NCBI GenBank assembly: GCA_030627205.1 | Contig: DAOUSN010000014.1 | Coordinates: 1 to 53,172 of the forward strand | Origin: Methylococcaceae bacterium | GTDB lineage: Bacteria > Pseudomonadota > Gammaproteobacteria > Methylococcales > Methylomonadaceae | Direction: 5' to 3' | Length of the DNA: 53,172 nucleotides | Shown here: one piece after another, positions 38,501-47,664 of the stretch | Layout of the letters: the number at the start of each line of letters is the position of its first letter | Position numbering within the stretch: the first letter of the stretch is position 1 | Notes under the pieces: model-generated | The model's database searches: none | What the model was told of the DNA's origin: nothing | The model's input: only the letters and a program-made list of their open reading frames with translations | Program-made: the position numbers and the translations under genes

Positions 38501-39896
38501 CATTTTTTAACACTAATTCTGATAACTCGCCGCTATCCTCTAAAATCAAACGCTGTTCTAATAAGCCTTCGTAAACATCCCCTAAATCCCTAACCTCTAA
38601 TTCTTTCCAAACAATTTCTTCTTTTTGCGCTTCATCGGCATACATTAACGCGGTTAAAACCTTTTTTAATGCGGCATCCGTCATCCGCCATTTAATTAAA
38701 TCGGTATGGGTTTCTGGGTCAAACAATCCGCCGTTATAAGCAGGAACGCCATAACTTAAATCACCGCCATCTATATCTTTAAAAAAAGCTTGTAGAACCC
38801 GATAAACCGTAGAGCGTTCTAATTGTGCAGGGGTTTTCGCTTCTAATTTTTCTAATAATGTTGAGAGCGCGTATTCCTGAGCATAAGCGGATAATTCGCC
38901 ATCCACTTCTTTTAATAATAATTGCTGACTTTCGGCTTTAAGAATAAATAACAACCGATAAAGTAAAATTAACGATTGCTCGCGTAAATAATCTAAATCC
39001 TTCTGCTGTGGTTCTTCTGCAATAAAGCCTTTATCACGGTTTTTATCATCCAACCAAAACCCATTAGCAATGTATTCCACCGCATTATGGGCATTTTGTT
39101 TTAAAACTTCGCGTAAATTTTCATTAGCTTGTTGGGTTTCACTAAAAAGATTCTTTAAAAAACCCGATGAATGCGCTTTAGCCCCGTATGAATGCTCAAA
39201 CAAAGCAAAGGTTTTTATATCCTCATCATTTGGTTTACGTTTGTTTTTACCGATAAATTGCTGTAAAAACAATACTAAATCAAATCTAAAATAATTTTCC
39301 TGATTACTTTTATGCGATAAACGCCAGCTTAAACCATTGGATAAAATGCCCCAGTCTTTCGTATAATTATTTAAATATTCGTCTAATTGATGGATATGTT
39401 TTGTATTATCAGTATTTTCACGGGCTTTTTTAGCCTCTAAAATAAACACCGCAGGCTGACAAAACTGTTTGCCATTAAATTCTTGACTACGGGTTAAGGC
39501 ATGATTAACCGCTTGAATATTTTTTTCTGAACTAAATAAAATCATATCAGGACGGTCAGACTTATTTTTCCCCGTTAAACTTTTATTATTCGCAATTTTA
39601 TGTTCAAAGCCTATTATTTCTAAGGTTTTCCTAATGATTCCCTGCTCTATCTCGCTTTCAGAGGCGTTTAAAAGCTTAAAACCTATAGGAACACCGAGTA
39701 ATTTTACAGCTTTGTCCGCTTTGGAAAGCGGCTGTAAAACCATCGCGGCGGCTTTATTCCAATAGTTAACCAATTCTGTTAAATGCTGGGCTGATTTTTT
39801 TAAATCATGTTCTGTTATATATAAGAAATCTTCATTCTGAGCAAAAACATCAAAGACAGATTGGGTAAATAAGCCTTGATTATCCATAAAATTCAT
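35514..39896 (-). CDS. Single-chain restriction-modification enzyme (type IIG-like, Eco57I-type methylase)
   Basis: A 1460-aa protein combining nuclease, DNA methylase and target recognition. The N-terminal region looks like a PD-(D/E)xK nuclease (Asp117 in RPDMIL, Glu154-x-Lys156 in LEAKK). The central N6-adenine methylase has motif I DPAMGSGHFL (from Asp512) and motif IV NPPW (814-817), separated by ~300 residues as in Eco57I/PglX-like enzymes. The C-terminal ~450 residues should read the target site. No specificity, helicase or BREX/DISARM genes adjoin it, which favours a stand-alone type IIG system. It sits between housekeeping genes without mobile-element debris at either end. Confidence 0.8.
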   Translation of the reverse strand: MNFMDNQGLFTQSVFDVFAQNEDFLYITEHDLKKSAQHLTELVNYWNKAAAMVLQPLSKADKAVKLLGVPIGFKLLNASESEIEQGIIRKTLEIIGFEHKIANNKSLTGKNKSDRPDMILFSSEKNIQAVNHALTRSQEFNGKQFCQPAVFILEAKKARENTDNTKHIHQLDEYLNNYTKDWGILSNGLSWRLSHKSNQENYFRFDLVLFLQQFIGKNKRKPNDEDIKTFALFEHSYGAKAHSSGFLKNLFSETQQANENLREVLKQNAHNAVEYIANGFWLDDKNRDKGFIAEEPQQKDLDYLREQSLILLYRLLFILKAESQQLLLKEVDGELSAYAQEYALSTLLEKLEAKTPAQLERSTVYRVLQAFFKDIDGGDLSYGVPAYNGGLFDPETHTDLIKWRMTDAALKKVLTALMYADEAQKEEIVWKELEVRDLGDVYEGLLEQRLILEDSGELSELVLKNEKGERKASGSYFTPDSMVTQLVNATLLPSLKACKANPNKILDLKVLDPAMGSGHFLVKVVDVMSRYLAMYCDPQDLIHPDKGVKNTKDAAERAYWKRKIIDNCIYGVDYNPMSVELAKVALWLHTAEYAKPLSFLSHHLKVGNTLLGADIDELQEPALELKALKSGTVWKVKPRTKETLENKPQKGLIEQQQLELFFIDENIISGVLENVRNLLAASSANRDDIHNKRKKYQQIVRELSAHKLLADLWCVQWFFVKPDSRGEKAFGVHGNSLYNQLLKICNIKDSESRQVELEKFKNNPFIKRVRKNTEHGYGARPTMFFHWQLEFPEVAFDKRGQPKTDYGFDVVLGNPPWNKIKPDTKAFYAPYSEEVANTQGTSIKKLVHELELKHPHLPQEWQVYENTIQKTVFFLKESQHYQHQSALVEGKKTGGDPDLFRFFIERAYQCARVGGRVGLVTPAGLWQAEGCTALRRLLFQHNQLEQLYTFENFRKWAFGIDTRFKFSSFVFKKLAEDKAPKADHTFKAAFMLRHDRILNETPPSLRLMDLSFEAVQAFSPETLALLDFKAAGDSALVSKLHQNFSALGKSDWKIKYRRELDMTNDAYLFKKPEWMAIRGFTGLVSNKTDFYENRGYEKVELELKNDDKLIVYIHPDDKKSAEENPHLNEAHFYIVPDETYVPLYEGRMVHIFDHCQKQYLEGEGRTAKWGSLDFDNKALKPRVYVSLKESQIDLHDKLGFCDVTGATNERSTLTALLPENVACGHSVPTFTFEKESQTNLILLNCLMNSFVFDFLIRFRVSLHLTMNFLTQVPVPNLADIDKTLSIELCQRAVKLSCTTEEMASYWNHIYPDNTWTEDSAEKDLNKRALLRAEIDARIAKLYGLSLEDYARILTHFPLLDRSYKPLVGDKFIAESTNEEKTDRAFITRDLALHQYLLYLNKHNEDGEKIPFIEDLERFYREKVQLDPNSEESRFRIGEIKDLETRVNTAIKNGAIAYVPS

Positions 39897-39992
39897 TAAT
39901 ATAAACCTAAAGTTTTCTAAAAATAGAGGTGGGATTGTAAATTAATTTACAGCAGATTCTTTGAGATAATTTAAAAATTATAGTGAAGTAAG

Positions 39993-40031
39993 TCGAGTTA
40001 TATTGTTCGCATAGCAAAAAACATAACCCGA
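39993..40031. repeat. Imperfect inverted repeat, possible miniature element remnant
   Basis: TCGAGTTAT (39993-40001) faces ATAACCCGA (40023-40031), 8 of 9 positions complementary, around a 21-base centre. GTCGGGTTA-type palindromes occur as dispersed repeats in some gammaproteobacterial genomes. Only one copy is visible here. Confidence 0.35.
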
Positions 40032-40079
40032 TAAAAACATTGTATTACAAAAATATCTGGAAGTTTAATTATTAAATAA

Positions 40080-40328
40080 TCACAGTAATTTATCTAATTC
40101 TTTACTTTGATCCAAAGCATGAAGCTCATTAAATCCCCCCACGTGATAATCACCTATATATATTTGCGGTACAGTACGACGTTTAGTTTTTTCCATCATT
40201 TCTTCCCGCATACCTGGCTCTGAATCGACATTAATTTCAGAATAATCTAACCCTTTATTTTTAAGCAATCTTTTAGCCATTATGCAATAAGGGCATATAT
40301 TGGAACTGTAAATCAGTATTTTTGACAT
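40080..40328 (-). CDS. grxC: Glutaredoxin 3
   Basis: A small cytoplasmic thiol-disulfide oxidoreductase (82 aa) with the active site CPYC (Cys12, Cys15), the cis-Pro motif TVPQIYIG and the GG-x-x-E/D end (VGGFNELHAL). Downstream of the class II aldolase gene by 38 bases on the same strand, so possibly the last gene of the mpl transcript. Confidence 0.93.
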   Translation of the reverse strand: MSKILIYSSNICPYCIMAKRLLKNKGLDYSEINVDSEPGMREEMMEKTKRRTVPQIYIGDYHVGGFNELHALDQSKELDKLL

Positions 40329-40366
40329 AATTATTTTAATAAAAAAAATTTATTCTAACGATAAAA

Positions 40367-41005
40367 TTAGCCTTGTTCAATGGCAATAGCCAAAGATAAG
40401 CTGGCAATTAAAGCGTTAGCCGCGTGCTGTAAACTCTCTCCAAAAGCAATAACTCCATCTTCATGACCTAACATGCTAAAAATAGTCCCTTGTTGCCATT
40501 TTTCTAATCCAAATAATTGACTAACCGCTTCTGCCATTTCAGGTGTTCCGTAAGCAACCGTTTTTGTCGTATGAGGTAGTGTTAATTTTAACGTATTCCG
40601 CCAAATTTCAGGACAATGTACATGAATAATTCCTTGGATATTTTTATCCTGTAAATAAACACTAGCATGAGTTAAAGCTTCTGACGAAGGCTTGCAAACA
40701 CCTGCGGCATGAATTTGATTAAGATTAGGCATTGCCGCTGTTATTAAACAATAATTATCATTATTTAATACTGGTAAGCTCCCTGTTTGAGTTCCACTTA
40801 TAATAAATTTCTCACTATTATCAAGCCGTTGGCTAATATTTCCAAATCCATAACCGCCATAACGATGCTCTTCTTGACCAATTAGTTGCAGGCGATACAT
40901 TAGCGTTCGCCATGCGTTTATTTCAGTCACTGAATTATCAAGAGGCAGTGACTGATGGGAATGGGTAAGCTGATATTTTATAACTCCTTCTTGTTCCTGA
41001 TTCAT
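40367..41005 (-). CDS. Class II aldolase/adducin family protein
   Basis: A metal-dependent aldolase or dehydratase of unknown substrate. Family hallmarks are the phosphate-binding [19 protein letters not shown], the metal-binding HVHC and a later His in MLGHEDG. I start it at ATG 41005, with GGAGA 9 bases upstream; a TTG at 41014 would sit on the ribosome site. The ATG overlaps the moaC stop as ATGA, a classic translational coupling. The tight link to moaC is unusual and does not by itself reveal a function. The missing-enzyme candidates (fuculose, ribulose or methylthioribulose phosphates) cannot be separated from sequence alone. Confidence 0.82.
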   Translation of the reverse strand: MNQEQEGVIKYQLTHSHQSLPLDNSVTEINAWRTLMYRLQLIGQEEHRYGGYGFGNISQRLDNSEKFIISGTQTGSLPVLNNDNYCLITAAMPNLNQIHAAGVCKPSSEALTHASVYLQDKNIQGIIHVHCPEIWRNTLKLTLPHTTKTVAYGTPEMAEAVSQLFGLEKWQQGTIFSMLGHEDGVIAFGESLQHAANALIASLSLAIAIEQG

Positions 41006-41475
41006 TTGTGCCAATCTCCAGATTTTCCCCCACTTTTCTGTAATAAACCTACCGAGGTTATTTCCATGCCCCGATCAATAGCTTTACACATATCATAAAT
41101 AGTTAATAAAGCAATTTGAGTGGCTAATAAAGCTTCCATTTCCACCCCTGTTTGCCCATTGGTTTTAACCGTTGTTTGACAATAAACTCGATTGTTTTTA
41201 AGCTCAGGGGTTAATTGAATTTCAACATGGGTTAATGGTAAAGGATGACATAGTGGTATTAAATCTGCTGTTTTTTTACTTGCCATAATCCCCGCAATAC
41301 GAGCTATGCCTAATACATCGCCTTTTTTATGTCCTCCTGCAATAATATGCTCTAAAGTTTTTCTGTGCATGATAATTGATCCTTCTGTTATCGCAAGACG
41401 TTTACTAATGCTTTTATCGCTCACATCAACCATGTGAGCTTCTCCGTTTAAATTAAAATGGGTTAATTGTGTCAT
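41002..41475 (-). CDS. moaC: Cyclic pyranopterin monophosphate synthase MoaC
   Basis: MoaC converts the MoaA product to cyclic pyranopterin monophosphate in molybdenum cofactor synthesis. The 157 aa show [22 protein letters not shown] and [11 protein letters not shown], the conserved active-site segments. It is coupled to mpl (TAATG, one-base overlap) and to the aldolase (ATGA). No moaA, moaD or moaE is next to it. Confidence 0.96.
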   Translation of the reverse strand: MTQLTHFNLNGEAHMVDVSDKSISKRLAITEGSIIMHRKTLEHIIAGGHKKGDVLGIARIAGIMASKKTADLIPLCHPLPLTHVEIQLTPELKNNRVYCQTTVKTNGQTGVEMEALLATQIALLTIYDMCKAIDRGMEITSVGLLQKSGGKSGDWHK

Positions 41476-42845
41476 TATTTTATTGTTTTTAAATAGTGTA
41501 ATTCATCTTGTAAGCGTTGATAAATCCCCCCAAAACTACCATTACTCATTAAAACCCAATGGCTATCAGGTGAAATTTCACTCATAACATAGCTAATAAT
41601 ATCCTCTAAGGTTACACAAATTTTAATCTGCGGATTATAATTTATTAAAGCTAATAAATCCCAATCTAATGTTTCAGGTTGATAAATAATTGCTATATCC
41701 GCTTCTTGTAGTGATTCTGCCAGAGTTTGATGATGAATTCCCAGTCGCATAGTGTTAGATCGTGGCTCAACAATAGCAATTATTTTCTTATCACCTACTT
41801 GCTGCCGTAATCCTGCTAACGTGGTTTTAATTGCAGTCGGATGATGTGCAAAATCATCATAAATCATTACCCCATTAATATTAGCAATAACCTCCATTCT
41901 TCGCTTTACATTTTTAAATTTTCCTAAAGCCGTTATTGCATCATCCGGTAATATGCCAATATGGCGTGCAGAAACAATGGCTGATAAGGCATTATAAACA
42001 TTATGATCACCTATTAATCTCCATTGAACAATTCCTTGAGATTGTCCTCTAAAAATAATCTCAAATGATGTTCCATCAGTTTTTAATAATCGTGCCTCCC
42101 ATTCACTTTTTTGATTAATTCCTGTATAACTAATAGGAGTCCAACAACCCATTTGTAAAACTGCTTTAATATTTTTATTATTTTCAGGTGCGATTATTAA
42201 CCCATCGCTAGGAACAATTCGTAGTAAATGATGAAATTGGCGTTGAATTGCAGCTAAATCAGGGAAAATATCAGCATGGTCATATTCTAAATTATTTAAA
42301 ACTAGGGTTCTGGGGCGATAATGTACAAATTTTGAACGTTTATCAAAAAAAGCACAATCATATTCATCTGCTTCTATTACAAAAAAATCTGATTTTCCTA
42401 AGCGTGCTGAGACTTCAAAATTTAGAGGAATCCCTCCAATTAAAAATCCTGGCTGAAAACCTTGGCATTCCAAAATCCAACTTAACATACTTGTTGTTGT
42501 AGTTTTGCCATGTGTACCAGCAACAGCTAACACCCACTTTTTTTGTAACACCTGTTCTGATAACCATTGCGCCCCTGAAATATAGGCTAAGTTTTTATTT
42601 AAAACCGCTTCAACTTCTTCATTTCCACGCGAGAGGGCATTACCAATAATCACTAAGTCTGGTTTTGGCTTTAAATTATCTGCATGATAACCTTCTATTA
42701 AGCTAATCCCCTGTTGTTGTAATTGATTACTCATCGGCGGGTAAATATTTTCATCTGAACCACTCACTTGATGACCTAATTCACGTGCAATTAATGCTAA
42801 ACCTCCCATAAATGTTCCACAAATACCTAAAATATGAATGTGCAA
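41475..42845 (-). CDS. mpl: UDP-MurNAc:L-Ala-gamma-D-Glu-meso-DAP ligase (TTG start)
   Basis: Mpl reattaches recycled murein tripeptide to UDP-MurNAc in the cytoplasm. The 456 aa follow the Mur-ligase plan: N-terminal Rossmann domain ([14 protein letters not shown]), ATP site [11 protein letters not shown], and central and C-terminal domains with the Mpl-type [10 protein letters not shown]. The start is TTG at 42845 with AAGGA 9 bases upstream. It heads mpl-moaC-aldolase. It fits functionally with mltA, whose anhydro-muropeptide products feed the same recycling pathway. Confidence 0.94.
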   Translation of the reverse strand: MHIHILGICGTFMGGLALIARELGHQVSGSDENIYPPMSNQLQQQGISLIEGYHADNLKPKPDLVIIGNALSRGNEEVEAVLNKNLAYISGAQWLSEQVLQKKWVLAVAGTHGKTTTTSMLSWILECQGFQPGFLIGGIPLNFEVSARLGKSDFFVIEADEYDCAFFDKRSKFVHYRPRTLVLNNLEYDHADIFPDLAAIQRQFHHLLRIVPSDGLIIAPENNKNIKAVLQMGCWTPISYTGINQKSEWEARLLKTDGTSFEIIFRGQSQGIVQWRLIGDHNVYNALSAIVSARHIGILPDDAITALGKFKNVKRRMEVIANINGVMIYDDFAHHPTAIKTTLAGLRQQVGDKKIIAIVEPRSNTMRLGIHHQTLAESLQEADIAIIYQPETLDWDLLALINYNPQIKICVTLEDIISYVMSEISPDSHWVLMSNGSFGGIYQRLQDELHYLKTIK

Positions 42846-42883
42846 TGTTTTAATTCCTTATATTATAAATTTTAAAATGGCAA

Positions 42884-42915
42884 AAAAAAGCACGTCCCGA
42901 AGATCGTGCTTTTTT
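42884..42915. terminator. Bidirectional terminator at the end of the cox operon
   Basis: GCACG/CGTGC (42890-42909) extended by A-run/T-run pairs, with T-runs on both strands. It ends the minus-strand cox transcript just before the mpl promoter region. Confidence 0.82.
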
Positions 42916-42969
42916 CAGTGCTTAGGTAACTGACTGTGAGCTTCCTTTTATGTCATTATTTACATCAAA

Positions 42970-43821
42970 TTAAATTAAATAAACAAAGACAAATAAGCCT
43001 AACCATACCACATCAACAAAATGCCAATACCATGCTGCGCCTTCAAAAGCAAAATGATTTTCAGGGGTAAAGTGACCTTTCCAACTACGAAATAAAACCA
43101 CCGTTAAAATAATCGCTCCAATACAAACATGTAACCCATGAAACCCTGTCAACATAAAAAAAGTTGAACCATAAATTCCAGAACCTAAGGTTAATCCCAT
43201 CTCTGTATAAGCTTCGTGATATTCAATCGCTTGAAGAATAACAAATAAAAACCCCAAACTAACCGTAGCAATTAATCCTTTAATTAATTGGTCACGTTTT
43301 TTAGCTAATAAGCCATGATGCGCCCAAGTACAAGTTACTCCACTGCTTAATAACAATAAGGTATTGATAAAAGGTAGACCAAATGCACCCATAGGTTCAA
43401 ATTCACCGCCAACTTCACCAGGCCCATTTGTTGGCCAAACGGCTTCAAAAGAAGGCCATAACGTAGTTCCTGTAACCTCATCAGCTAACCAAGGGACGGA
43501 TAAATTACGGGTATACCAAAGAGTTCCAAAAAATACGGCAAAAAACATAATTTCAGAAAAAATAAACCACATCATTCCCATGCGATAGGAAATCCCTACG
43601 CTTTTGCTATACATTCCTGTTTCACTTTCATTGGCTTGTAAGGTAAACCAACCCGCTAGCATGACGATGAAAATTAATAAACCAACAATCATAAATCCTA
43701 TACCGATGGATGAACCATTTAGATAATTGGCAAAACCTGCGAATAGGGTCACTAACCCCACGACACCAACAACAGGCCATGTTGCCTGATGTGGAATATA
43801 ATAGTCATTATTTGTAGACAT
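42970..43821 (-). CDS. ctaE: Cytochrome c oxidase subunit III
   Basis: The membrane subunit III of an aa3/caa3-type oxidase, with seven transmembrane segments. Recognisable pieces are GMMWFIFSEIMFFAVFFG, the TCTWAHHGL segment, and FHGLHVCIGAI with WYWHFVDVVWLGLF at the C-terminus. I start it at ATG 43821 because GAGGA lies 5 bases upstream; an in-frame ATG at 43833 adds four residues. It follows ctaG after a few bases in coxB-ctaD-small protein-ctaG-ctaE. Confidence 0.95.
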   Translation of the reverse strand: MSTNNDYYIPHQATWPVVGVVGLVTLFAGFANYLNGSSIGIGFMIVGLLIFIVMLAGWFTLQANESETGMYSKSVGISYRMGMMWFIFSEIMFFAVFFGTLWYTRNLSVPWLADEVTGTTLWPSFEAVWPTNGPGEVGGEFEPMGAFGLPFINTLLLLSSGVTCTWAHHGLLAKKRDQLIKGLIATVSLGFLFVILQAIEYHEAYTEMGLTLGSGIYGSTFFMLTGFHGLHVCIGAIILTVVLFRSWKGHFTPENHFAFEGAAWYWHFVDVVWLGLFVFVYLI

Positions 43822-43837
43822 AAGTGTCCTCATATAG

Positions 43838-44383
43838 TTATTTCTTTACTGATTTTTCAGTATTATCAAAAAAAGTGTAGGCTAAGGTAATCCTTCTATA
43901 TTTATCTGGTAATGCGGGATCAATTACAAAACGAACTGGCATCGTTCTACCTTCATTAGCTTTGAAGGTTTGTTCTAAAAAACAAAAACATTCAGTTTTT
44001 ATAAAATATTCTGCCGTAAGACCTGGGCTAATACTTGGAATTGCTTGAGCAACCATTGGTTTATTGGTTTTATTTTCAGCATAAAAGTTTACCGTATAAT
44101 ATTGCCCTGGATGTACTTTTATTTGCTTTAATTCTGATTTAAATAAAATTGGAGCTGACTCATTAAGAGCAGTCATAAATTCTACGGTAATTTCACGATT
44201 TTTATCTATTTTATAAACAATCTCATTAGCAGCAGTCTTATTGGTTTTACCATTAATCCCTGTAATATCACAAAAAACATCATAAATAGGTACTAACGCA
44301 TAACCAAAACCAAACATAAGTAAAACAATAATTACTAGCTTACGAACTAAACGCTTATTTTTTTCTGCAAGGTTATCACTCAT
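43838..44383 (-). CDS. ctaG: Cytochrome c oxidase assembly factor CtaG (Cox11)
   Basis: A copper chaperone that helps to form CuB in subunit I. It has one N-terminal membrane anchor ([18 protein letters not shown]) and a periplasmic immunoglobulin-like domain with the copper-binding TECFCFLEQ. Length 181 aa is typical. Its start overlaps the stop of the 32-residue membrane protein upstream (ATGA), so the two are coupled. Confidence 0.94.
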   Translation of the reverse strand: MSDNLAEKNKRLVRKLVIIVLLMFGFGYALVPIYDVFCDITGINGKTNKTAANEIVYKIDKNREITVEFMTALNESAPILFKSELKQIKVHPGQYYTVNFYAENKTNKPMVAQAIPSISPGLTAEYFIKTECFCFLEQTFKANEGRTMPVRFVIDPALPDKYRRITLAYTFFDNTEKSVKK

Positions 44384-44478
44384 TCTGATATCGCTTGGAT
44401 GACTGCAAAAATATAAATCGTTACCGCAACTGCCACTAATAAAACCACAGTTAAAATATTTTTCTTTCTTGTATCCAT
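44380..44478 (-). CDS. Small single-span membrane protein of the cox operon
   Basis: A 32-codon ORF beginning MDTRKKNIL, followed by one hydrophobic helix (about residues 9-28) and ending IQAISE. It fills the gap between ctaD and ctaG, and its stop overlaps the ctaG start as ATGA. Small proteins of this size and place are annotated as cytochrome oxidase small assembly proteins in other proteobacteria. Sequence conservation is low in such peptides, so the call rests on size, membrane helix, placement and coupling. Confidence 0.65.
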   Translation of the reverse strand: MDTRKKNILTVVLLVAVAVTIYIFAVIQAISE

Positions 44479-44542
44479 TTTATTTAGCTTGATACCTTAT
44501 GTTTGAAAATAAGGTATCTAAATAGTTATAAACGATAAAACC

Positions 44543-46153
44543 TTAAAGATGCTCTGTAGGAATCTTTTCAGGAGGAGTAGCAAAAGTATGATAAGGCACA
44601 GGTGAAGATAAAGTCCATTCAAGACCATGCTTATGAGCATCTTCCCAAACTTCATCCGTAGCTTTTTCGCAATTTTTACCTCTAATGGTTTTAATTACCA
44701 CATAAACAAAGATCAATTGACTAAAACCAAATATAAATGCACCAATACTAGAAACCATATTCCAATCGGCAAACTGAACCGCATAATCTGGAATTCTACG
44801 TGGCATTCCAGCAAGACCTAAAAAGTGCTGTGGAAAAAATAAAATATTAACTGAAATCGCCGATAGCCAAAAATGCAAGGTGGCCAATTTTTCGTCATAC
44901 ATATTACCAGTCCATTTAGGTAACCAAAAGTACCCCCCTGCCATTAAAATAAAAACAGAAGCAGGAACTAAGGTGTAATGAAAATGCGCGACAATAAAAT
45001 AGGTATCATGATATTGAAAGTCTAAAGGTGCGAGGGACATCATCACCCCTGTAAATCCCCCCATGGTAAATAAAACCACAAAGGCAATAGAAAACAACAT
45101 TGGTGTTTCAAAAGTCATAGACCCTTTCCACATCGTTGCCGTCCAGTTAAAAACTTTAACCCCGGTTGGAATCGCAATCAACATGGTGGTATACATAAAG
45201 AATAACTCACCAGCAATTGGCATTCCAACTGTAAACATGTGATGCGCCCAAACGATAAATGAAAGAAAAGCAATCGCTATTGTCGCATAAACCATTGAGC
45301 TATAACCAAATAAAGGTTTACGTGCAAAAACAGGAATAATCGTTGATGCAATCCCAAAGGTAGGTAAAATCATCACATAGACTTCAGGATGTCCGAAGAA
45401 CCAAAAAATATGTTGGTATAAAACAGGATCGCCACCACCAGCAGCGTCAAAGAAGCTAGTATCAAAAAAGCGGTCTGTTAATAACATCGTTACCGCGCCA
45501 GCGAATACAGGCATAATGGCAATTAATAAAAAACCAGTAATTAACCAAGTCCACACAAACAATGGCATTTTCATCATCGTCATTTTAGGAGCACGCATGT
45601 TAAGAATGGTGGCAATAATATTAATTGCTCCCATAATTGATGAAATACCTAATAAATGTACTGCGAAAACCGCAAAAGGTAAGGCATTGCCTGTTTGCAA
45701 TACTAACGGTGGATAAAAAGTCCAACCTGCGGCAGGTGCTCCACCTTCCATAAATAAAGTGCTGGCCATTAATAGCATTCCTGCAACTAACATCCAAAAG
45801 CTCATGTTATTCATTCGAGGTAATGCCATATCAGGCGCACCGATCATCATCGGAATCATCCAATTAGCAAAACCCACAAATCCTGGCATGACCGCGCCAA
45901 ATACCATTACCAATGCGTGCATAGTGGTCATAGAATTAAAAAACTGGGGGTCAACAAATTGCATTCCCGGTTCAAATAATTCAGCACGAATAATTAATGC
46001 CATCGTGCCACCAACAAAAAACATAATTAGTGCAAAGACTAAATACATAGTACCAATATCTTTATGATTAGTGGTTACTATCCATCGTAAAAAACCTTTT
46101 TCAGCCCCGTGAGCATCATGGGTGTGTTCATTTTCAACTGCTACAGCAGACAT
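44543..46153 (-). CDS. ctaD: Cytochrome c oxidase subunit I
   Basis: The catalytic subunit, with twelve transmembrane helices. The heme a ligands are His79 and His392 and the heme a3 ligand is His390 ([12 protein letters not shown]). CuB ligands are His255, His304 and His305, and Tyr259 in GHPEVY gives the His-Tyr cross-link. Glu257, Asp109 (D-channel) and Lys333 (K-channel, GVKVFNW) mark a proton-pumping A1-type heme-copper oxidase. GAGGT lies upstream of the ATG. No heme A synthase genes are next to it in the window. Confidence 0.97.
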   Translation of the reverse strand: MSAVAVENEHTHDAHGAEKGFLRWIVTTNHKDIGTMYLVFALIMFFVGGTMALIIRAELFEPGMQFVDPQFFNSMTTMHALVMVFGAVMPGFVGFANWMIPMMIGAPDMALPRMNNMSFWMLVAGMLLMASTLFMEGGAPAAGWTFYPPLVLQTGNALPFAVFAVHLLGISSIMGAINIIATILNMRAPKMTMMKMPLFVWTWLITGFLLIAIMPVFAGAVTMLLTDRFFDTSFFDAAGGGDPVLYQHIFWFFGHPEVYVMILPTFGIASTIIPVFARKPLFGYSSMVYATIAIAFLSFIVWAHHMFTVGMPIAGELFFMYTTMLIAIPTGVKVFNWTATMWKGSMTFETPMLFSIAFVVLFTMGGFTGVMMSLAPLDFQYHDTYFIVAHFHYTLVPASVFILMAGGYFWLPKWTGNMYDEKLATLHFWLSAISVNILFFPQHFLGLAGMPRRIPDYAVQFADWNMVSSIGAFIFGFSQLIFVYVVIKTIRGKNCEKATDEVWEDAHKHGLEWTLSSPVPYHTFATPPEKIPTEHL

Positions 46154-46204
46154 AATAGTTACCTCTTATAGTGTTTAAAAAGATTTAGAACGGCAGGAAT
46201 TTGC

Positions 46205-47356
46205 TTAATCATCATCTTCGGGTACTGCTGATAGTAGTGATTTAATTTTAGAGGGTTGGACAAAATCACCCACCGAATTACCTAAACCATTACGGGTATA
46301 AGTGATTACCGCTGCAAAATCAACCGCACTTAGCATGGTTCCAAAAGCAGGCATCATTCCTTGACCATTCATTACTATCTTTATTTGACCATCTATATCA
46401 CCTGTTACGATAGGGCTATTAGTGATTGCAGGGAAAGTCGCTCCCATTCCAGCACCATCGTTCATGTGACAAGAAGCACAACTATTAGCATAAATAGTTT
46501 CTCCTTTTGCAAATAATTCTTCTTGCGACCATTCTTTATTGGCAGAATTTGCCGCCGCTTTAGCCGACACTAGTTGCTCTTCTACCCAAACATTATAATC
46601 AACTTGTTCCATTGCGATGATAACAATTGGCATAAAGCCATGATCTTTACCACAAAGTTCGGCACATTGCCCCCGATAAGTACCTGGCTTTTCAACATAA
46701 GTCCATGATTCATTAATAAATCCTGGAATCGCATCTTTTTTCCAACCTAATTCAGGTACCCACCAAGCATGATTCACATCCGCAGCCGTAAATAAAAATC
46801 TAATTTTAGTGTTAATGGGAATCACCAGTGGATTATCAACATTTAGTAAGTAATGAGGAACAGAACGTGGGTTTATCCCGGAGTTTAATTGACGTGCTTG
46901 GTTACTTTTTTCATCTAAGCTACTAAAAAAATGAATTCCATTACTCATATATTCATATTCCCATTTCCATTGCCAACCAGTGATTTTAATTGACATGTCA
47001 GAATCTTTGACATCTTCCATTTCCAGCATAGTCTGGGTTGCAGGAATTGCCATTCCAATTAAAATTAAGGTTGGAATAATTGTCCATAAAATTTCGATGG
47101 TGGTATTTTCATGAAATTGCTCGGCTTTATGTCCTTTTGATTTACGATGATGGTAAATCGAATAAAACATAGTGCCAAATACGGCTATGCCTATAAATAC
47201 ACATATCCATAGGACCAGCATGTGTAAATCATAAATGTCATTACTGACTTTGGTAACCCCTTTCATTAAATTAAGGGTGTAATCACTCGCATAAGCTGAT
47301 CTTAGACCTAAAGCCATCAGGATCAAATAAGCGAGTAGTTGCTTTGTTTTCTTCAC
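46205..47356 (-). CDS. coxB: Cytochrome c oxidase subunit II with fused cytochrome c domain (GTG start)
   Basis: Subunit II takes electrons from cytochrome c through CuA. The signal peptide runs to about residue 23, with two membrane helices at about 46-67 and 87-107. CuA ligands are His196, Cys231, Glu233, Cys235, His239 and Met242. A C-terminal class I cytochrome c domain carries CASCH (Cys293, Cys296, His297), so the enzyme is caa3-type. The start is GTG at 47356 with GGGAGG 7 bases upstream. First gene of the cox operon. Confidence 0.96.
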   Translation of the reverse strand: MKKTKQLLAYLILMALGLRSAYASDYTLNLMKGVTKVSNDIYDLHMLVLWICVFIGIAVFGTMFYSIYHHRKSKGHKAEQFHENTTIEILWTIIPTLILIGMAIPATQTMLEMEDVKDSDMSIKITGWQWKWEYEYMSNGIHFFSSLDEKSNQARQLNSGINPRSVPHYLLNVDNPLVIPINTKIRFLFTAADVNHAWWVPELGWKKDAIPGFINESWTYVEKPGTYRGQCAELCGKDHGFMPIVIIAMEQVDYNVWVEEQLVSAKAAANSANKEWSQEELFAKGETIYANSCASCHMNDGAGMGATFPAITNSPIVTGDIDGQIKIVMNGQGMMPAFGTMLSAVDFAAVITYTRNGLGNSVGDFVQPSKIKSLLSAVPEDDD

Positions 47357-47601
47357 GGAGCAGCCTCCCAGTTTGTAGTTATAAACTAATATATCCGTAC
47401 TTCTAACGCCAATACTACGAAAAGACTTTCCATTATAAACCTTGTAGTAAGCTTTCTATCGTTCCTTATAATTTAAGAAGTAACAGTATTGAACTTTGTA
47501 TGTGTTAAACTATGAATTATTAAACACATTTATTAAAAAATTAACTATACAATTTTAACCTATGATGCACTTGTAAGCTAGAAAGCTTTTTATCTAACCA
47601 T
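47357..47601. promoter_or_regulatory. Upstream region of the cox operon with an imperfect palindrome
   Basis: This 245-base gap should hold the cox promoter on the minus strand. TGTGTTAAA (47501-47509) and TTAAACACA (47519-47527) form an imperfect inverted repeat that could be an operator. No convincing -35/-10 pair is visible. With the adjacent terminator this makes up a 308-base stretch without a gene. Confidence 0.35.
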
Positions 47602-47635
47602 AAAAAAGGCTTGTGAAACATTTGCCTCACAAGCC
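47602..47635 (-). terminator. Terminator of the bacteriohemerythrin gene
   Basis: GGCTTGTGA and TCACAAGCC form a perfect 9-bp stem with a 10-base loop. On the minus strand it is followed by six T. Confidence 0.88.
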
Positions 47636-47664
47636 ATTTAACCTTAAAAATATACTTTTCTTAC

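Noticed and set aside
42248..42502. Plus-strand 84-codon ORF inside mpl
   Set aside because: Antisense shadow over the Mur-ligase core, without ribosome site.
45516..46067. Plus-strand ORFs of 66 and 102 codons inside ctaD
   Set aside because: Antisense to a highly conserved gene; their composition simply mirrors the membrane helices of subunit I.
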